A DNA stretch of 56,000 bases from Adiantum capillus-veneris (lineage: Eukaryota > Streptophyta > Polypodiopsida > Polypodiales > Pteridaceae), in assembly GCA_014529385.2 (NCBI GenBank), contig CM043947.1, forward strand, positions 122,803,391-122,859,390. The letters run 5' to 3'. The position numbers were made by a program, and so were the translations under genes. The notes below the pieces were generated by a model, which did no database searches, had not been told where the DNA came from, and saw only the letters and a list, made by a program, of their open reading frames with translations. Of this stretch, positions 51,174 through 56,000 are shown piece by piece; within the stretch, counting starts at the first letter, position 1; each line of letters begins with the position of its first letter.

Positions 51174-53608
51174 TTGGAAAGTGTTGATGAAGACAACAAC
51201 CATGACAATGTAGGCATCAAGATGGTTAACCTTGAAGTAGACGATTCATTTGAAGGCATAAAAAATCTCTCCGCCCCTCTACATCATATGCAAGAGGCTT
51301 GCTATGTGCCTGCAAGTGGTCAAGATAAGGTCAAAATCATGGGATCATCCAATCCTATAACTGAAGAGAATGTGAGATGTAGATGTGGATTGTTTTCCAA
51401 AGGTACACCACAAAAAATTTTCTTCATTCCAATCCTTGATTCACACACAAAGGAAGTTGGCAGAGGCATAGTCTTTTTGAAGTCACATGGTGGAAATGAT
51501 TATGAGTGGTGGAAGGTGGAGATTGAATCATTGAACAATGATGCAAAGAGTCTTTATATTCCTGGAAGTCTTTTGCCAAGATCAATATTACATATTGTAA
51601 TTACGTCTCTAGCAAAGCATCTAAACTACATTCACTTTTAAGATTTTCCACGAGTCACTTGTTATCTTTCAAATTCAGAATCAAATAATAGACTTTTTTC
51701 TTGTGTTTCTTAGAAAGATTGAGCCCCAATCAATTGATGAAGAAGGATAGGTAAATTATATTTATCTTGTGCCTTCTAAGGATCAACTATGCGTCTTTGC
51801 ATATGTTTGTTAACTCCAAGATGATTATAGCCTTGGAAGGATACAAGCCCCTTATGCAACAAAACTCAAGTGTGAATTCAAACATGGAAGACACTAAGAA
51901 GTGGTCTGAAGTTCAACTAGAGGTACATTCATTACATACCTTTGAATATGAACGTTGTTCTCACATGTCAATGTTTTGTCCTAATTATAAAAGGATGAGA
52001 ATACTCCTACTGTTTCGATCACATACACTCAACCAAGAAGTCTATCTATTGATTGTGAGTTTGAGCATTCAAGAAAATTAGAAGAGGTATGCTTACTCTT
52101 GTTAAGAGCTGATTGTGTATTTTTGTTCTTACAAACCCTTCATATTCTGCTTAGTTTATTTTTTTAGGTTACAAATATGCTTGAACAAGTGAGGGCTCAC
52201 CCTCACATGTTCAAGCATCCATTTCTTCTAACAAAGAGCAGATTGTTTGCTCGAAGATGTTTAATCATGTATATGTTTGCATTGATTGATGCATAAACAT
52301 TATTCCTTCCATTGAGAATAAAAAAAAAATTGCATGAAAAAGTCGACTTCAAAGGATGGTTTAGGAGATCCACGGCCAACAAACAAGCAACCTGAAGAGG
52401 TACTTAAAAACTTACTTTTTTTGCACGTTAATTGACAATTTATGGTATATATATTCTTTTTACTTGGCTTTTTTTATTAATAGATGCTTGTAGCAAGTAG
52501 CTCGCATTTAAGTGCAAAAATTTTCAATAACTTGGATTGTACCATGGAATAAAATAACAAGGTAGATAATCTTTTGATACATAGGGTGCAAAATGGATTA
52601 TTTTTGTTTAAATGTTTATCATCCTTACAGTGCAGGTGGAAAATATTTAATTTGGATGGCTCCTTTGAAGACTCATCTATTACAGTGATCGAAGGCTTTG
52701 TAAGACTCATACTATACAATCTTCTTTTTTCCATGTGAGAAGTAGGTATTAATGTTGAGTTATAGGTTGCAAACCATCAATCACAAAGTGAAGAGTAAAG
52801 TGATGATAGATAATGAAAAAGGTATACTTGCTTAACTCCAAGGGGTTCTAATCTTAGTATATAGCTTCTCTACTATGTTTTGTAGGACCGACGTAATGAT
52901 ACCACTATAAGAAGAGAAGGAAAAAGTCGTGTGCATGAGGAAATTGGTGGTAAAGAATAGACAAATGGAGAAAAAAATTTCCTTTGTCTACTCAATACTT
53001 CAATGTGTATTGACATTAACGGAAAAACCATACAAAGAAGGCAATATCTACAAATAAGAAGGTATAATTTTAATGTTCAAATTTGTTTAAAGAATAGTTG
53101 TAATGAAGATCCTCACACATTGATATATTTTTTAGGCTCTTAAGGATATATCTCTAATGAGAAAGTGCAAAGTGAAAATCTAGTACCATTACATGTTTGG
53201 GATGTCTTAAGCTATATGTTATGATGCCTATTACCCAAGATATGGAGAAGCAAGTATAATGTTTTTGCAGGGTATAAATAGAACAAGCAAAAACTCGTTC
53301 CAGCTAGATTCAAAGAGAATACTTCTACTCAAGTAAATTTCTTGATTCTAAAAGTTTGTAGCACCTAGTTGAATAGAATGTTGATGTCTATATTATCTTT
53401 ATTTCAGGTTCAAAAATCTAAAAGTCAAAAGGTTACTTCTTTGGATAAACATGTGGGAGTACTTGCTAATGTATACTTGTGTTTCATTTCAATACCCCTT
53501 ACATGCCATGTTCTTGACAATTCACTTGATGTTTTTGTTTTAAACTTTAGGCTTGGTTTTTGTGACGATTTAGGCTTGCAAGTTACCGAAAAGAATCGAT
53601 TGCTATGA
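51174..53608 (+). pseudogene. Unrecognised intron-bearing gene, decayed
   Basis: A 155-codon plus-strand frame (51174-51641) with CRCGLFSKGTPQKIFFIPIL, KEVGRGIVFLKSHGGNDYEW and SILHIVITSLAKHLN reads like real coding sequence. It is followed by short open pieces bounded by acceptor-like (tttcttag, cttctaag, ttttttag, ttaatag, cagtgcag) and donor-like (GGTAAAT, GGTACTT, GGTAGAT) sites: about 51713-51750, 51778-51920, 52485-52560, 52637-52700 and 53369-53608. Pieces contain a Cys in CRCG and FCPNYKRM. I do not recognise the family. Strand is opposite to the tnp2-type gene at 20.9-25.9 kb. Several stops make it a likely relic. Confidence 0.4.
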
Positions 53609-54175
53609 AGCTGATGGAAAAAAACATCGTAGATTTGATGTTTAGAAGACAGGATGACTTTCTAAGGGATGTGCAACGGACAACTCCTAAAGGATTATTT
53701 GATTAAAATCAAATGAAGAGCTAGAAGCATTGGATGTTTTGGTGTCTTGGGCTCTTTAGATGAAAAAGCTGAAGCTTAGAGAGGGTCCAGAAATGGAGAT
53801 GGGTCAAGACGAATTTGAGCTTTTGTAAGTGTATAGCTCTTTTGAAACGTCAATTGCAATTATGTATCATCATATAATAACAATCCAGCGTTGTTATACT
53901 TCGCATACTACTGAGATATGTATCAAGAATGCAAACATAGATCTAAAACTCTTACTTTTTGTAAGGTGGAGCCTAACAACTATTACATTTTGTAAGATGT
54001 GCTCTTAACTACTAGAATATTGGGTGTTTTGAAAAATATCCTTGGAATCATTGGTTGTTGCTTTACAAGAAATTATCTCGTTTGATCGTGGATAGCATTT
54101 CATTGTGAGATGCCAAAAAATTTATCACTATTACTTGTTTACACTGTGAAGTCTTTAAGTATGTTCTTAAATGTG

Positions 54176-54224
<49 letters not shown>

Positions 54225-55282
54225 ACACACACACATAAATTAAAAAATGTAGTGTCTTATAGAGGCATAATTTACCCAAAAAACACAAGAGCAAAGACTG
54301 ATTTTGAAGGATTGCAATATATGGTATGTTAAGGTGGCTCAAAAACTCTACATGAGGAGAATAATTAATGTTTAAGAAGTAGCAAAATTCATGGTTTAAG
54401 AGGTATAAGGTAGTCTTGCTAGAAAGGTGAAAATTTTACTATATGAGAATAACCTACAAGACGAGAAATTTTCATATGGTACAAAAATTTTCATCGTCTC
54501 ATAAGAGCAATCTTGTCAACTAAAAGGGAAAAAAATTATATAGAAATAATCTACATTGAAATTATTTATCTCAAAAAAACACTTCTACATTGAAGTCCAA
54601 AATTTTTGCACCTTGAAAGATAATAATTTTTATCACAATGCCATTTTTTTAATGATTTACAAAGTGGGGATCTGACTACAAAAGGTGGAAATATAACATC
54701 ATAAAGATAATTTATAGTAAAGCTAAAAAAAAATTACTTTAGATGATGTAACTTATTGGCATAACACAATATTTTCTATCATTTAAATGCTAAAAGATTT
54801 ACTATGAAATTAATAAACATTGAACTTTTGAAGTTGACACTTTTCTTACTTTAGAAGCTAAAATAGTTTGCTAGGAAAAGTGAAAACTTTACAAAGTAGA
54901 AATAATTAACACTAGGGATGTGAGAATTTATCTTACCATGATCCAAGTGTTGAGAATTTTTCGGCATTTGAATAGTTCACATTTCATGGGGACATTTTTT
55001 CACTCGACAAGATGAGAATATAAGTAACATGCATAAAGCACATAGTATAACTTTCAACATGAGAAAATTTAATCTTAAAGGTGACATAAATTATTCATGT
55101 ATGCAAAAATACTAAGTTCTTCTTGCATGGTGATATGTGCAAATATTTTGACTTTGATATACTTACTGCTTTAAGATGATAAAAAGTTCTAATGAAAAAG
55201 GCTCATCTTTACTATCAAAACCTTTTTCACACTTCTCAAACTTTGAAGTAGAAAAAGAAATGAGAAAAGTGCCTTTTTTCTC
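53609..55282. other. AT-rich DNA, no gene; CT run 54179-54221
   Basis: No open frame above 65 codons with credible content. Short motifs such as 'gaaaattt' and 'aaaatttt' recur. The CT run at 54179-54221 is followed by CA units. No ends, target duplications or coding motifs were found. Confidence 0.55.
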
Positions 55283-55980
55283 ATGTTGAGAAAAAGTCTA
55301 AAACTTGTTCTGATATGTGTTAGCGAACACCTTGATGCGCTAGGGCGTGAATCCAAAAGCAATAAGCACACAACCAATGCCACTTTTAAACTTATGGTGA
55401 TGAAATTTGATTCCTATTTGGAGCTTGCTGTGAGCAGGGAGATCAGTCCCAATTGCAGGTCGGAGGCCTCCACATACACATCCTTTGATCCTAGATCCCA
55501 TGTATAGAAGTGCTTCTCCCTAATTTCTGATTCAAACTATGCCCCATACAGCATTGGCAAGAAGGACAAAAAGCTAAGTGGCATATTGCATCCACCAAAT
55601 ACCACCATCGTGACTAGCACCCCACTTTTGTGTTGGAAGAAGATCCGAGATCCGAACCATCTCCTGTGTATGATTACTGATAGAAACTTTGTGGATGATC
55701 CGGGACCAGCAAAGGCAAATAGCACAGATCTGGCCGTGCTGAGAATTATGGCAGCAAAGCCTTTGACGTCCGTTGCCGAGCCCTTCCCCATTTTGAAAGC
55801 TATGGAATGTGCCCACAGGAAGCTGTTGAGCGATACTCTGGCATGGATTTGAATGACACTGAGAAAGGAGGATTGGCTGGATTTAAGGAGGAGCGAGGAC
55901 GTAGAATTATAATTAATTTGGTCAGTATTGACACACACATCTTCATGGCAAACGACAAAAGAAGGGAGTGACTCTGTCGA
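55283..55980 (+). other. Coding-like stretch, unrecognised, near window edge
   Basis: One plus-strand frame is open over 55283-55852 except for one stop at 55505-55507 (about 190 codons), higher in GC than the AT-rich DNA before it. It includes LHPPNTTIVTSTPLLCWKKI and RNFVDDPGPAKANSTDLAVL. A second frame is open after about 55780 (YGMCPQEAVERYSGMDLND, GLAGFKEERGRRIIINLVSI). The opposite strand is also open (55938-55537). None matches a family I know; a frameshifted pseudogene or an exon is possible. Confidence 0.3.
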
Positions 55981-56000
55981 ATTTGACGTAGCTGGCAGCC

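Overview
This window is nuclear DNA of a land plant with a large, repeat-rich genome. The evidence is Ty3/gypsy elements with a second (archaeal-like) RNase H, a chromovirus integrase with a chromodomain, a Ty1/copia element with a Met-tRNA-type primer site, an En/Spm (CACTA) transposon, relics of the PPR family with LDMYAKCG-like repeats, and GT-AG introns. A fern, lycophyte or gymnosperm would fit, but the species cannot be fixed from the sequence alone. I see no intact host gene. Almost everything is transposable elements, nested in each other, and decayed gene pieces.

Layout. 1-4130: old intergenic DNA with a decayed PRP22/DHX8-type DEAH helicase (about 1412-1976) and a PPR scrap (about 3280-3520). 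4133-7222: an old gypsy element 'A' (primer-site-like tract, gag start) split by a solo LTR (5478-7071, minus, target duplication AGATG). 7441-8760: a 21-bp minisatellite with a 437-bp higher-order period. 8821 to about 11530: gypsy element 'B' on the minus strand (broken gag). About 11530-20850: chromovirus 'C' (plus strand, 3' LTR 19230-20850, no 5' LTR), split inside reverse transcriptase by a 4419-bp CACTA transposon (11855-16273, target duplication AAA). 20932 to about 25960: a minus-strand multi-exon pseudogene whose C-terminal half is a tnp2-type DDE transposase.

About 26000-51170 is a nest in four layers. A PPR pseudogene is split by copia element 'F' (26416-50346). F's 5' LTR is split by gypsy element 'D' (26530-44973). 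D is split by gypsy 'E', which forms a partial tandem: E1 (28278-31421, RT deleted), a shared LTR (31422-32910), E2 (32911-39126, nearly complete), then an LTR (39127-40594). D also carries an inverted and shuffled RT/RNase H block (about 41475-42590). 51174-53608 holds a decayed intron-bearing gene I do not recognise, 53610-55280 is AT-rich DNA without genes, and 55283-55980 is an unrecognised coding-like stretch running to the edge.

No cellular pathway is encoded here. Relations between parts are insertion histories plus the life cycle of LTR elements (gag, protease, RT/RNase H, integrase) and of DNA transposons. The least ordinary parts are the tnp2-type transposase gene, the paired accessory ORFs in E, the E tandem with its in-frame protease-integrase deletion derivative, and the minisatellite.
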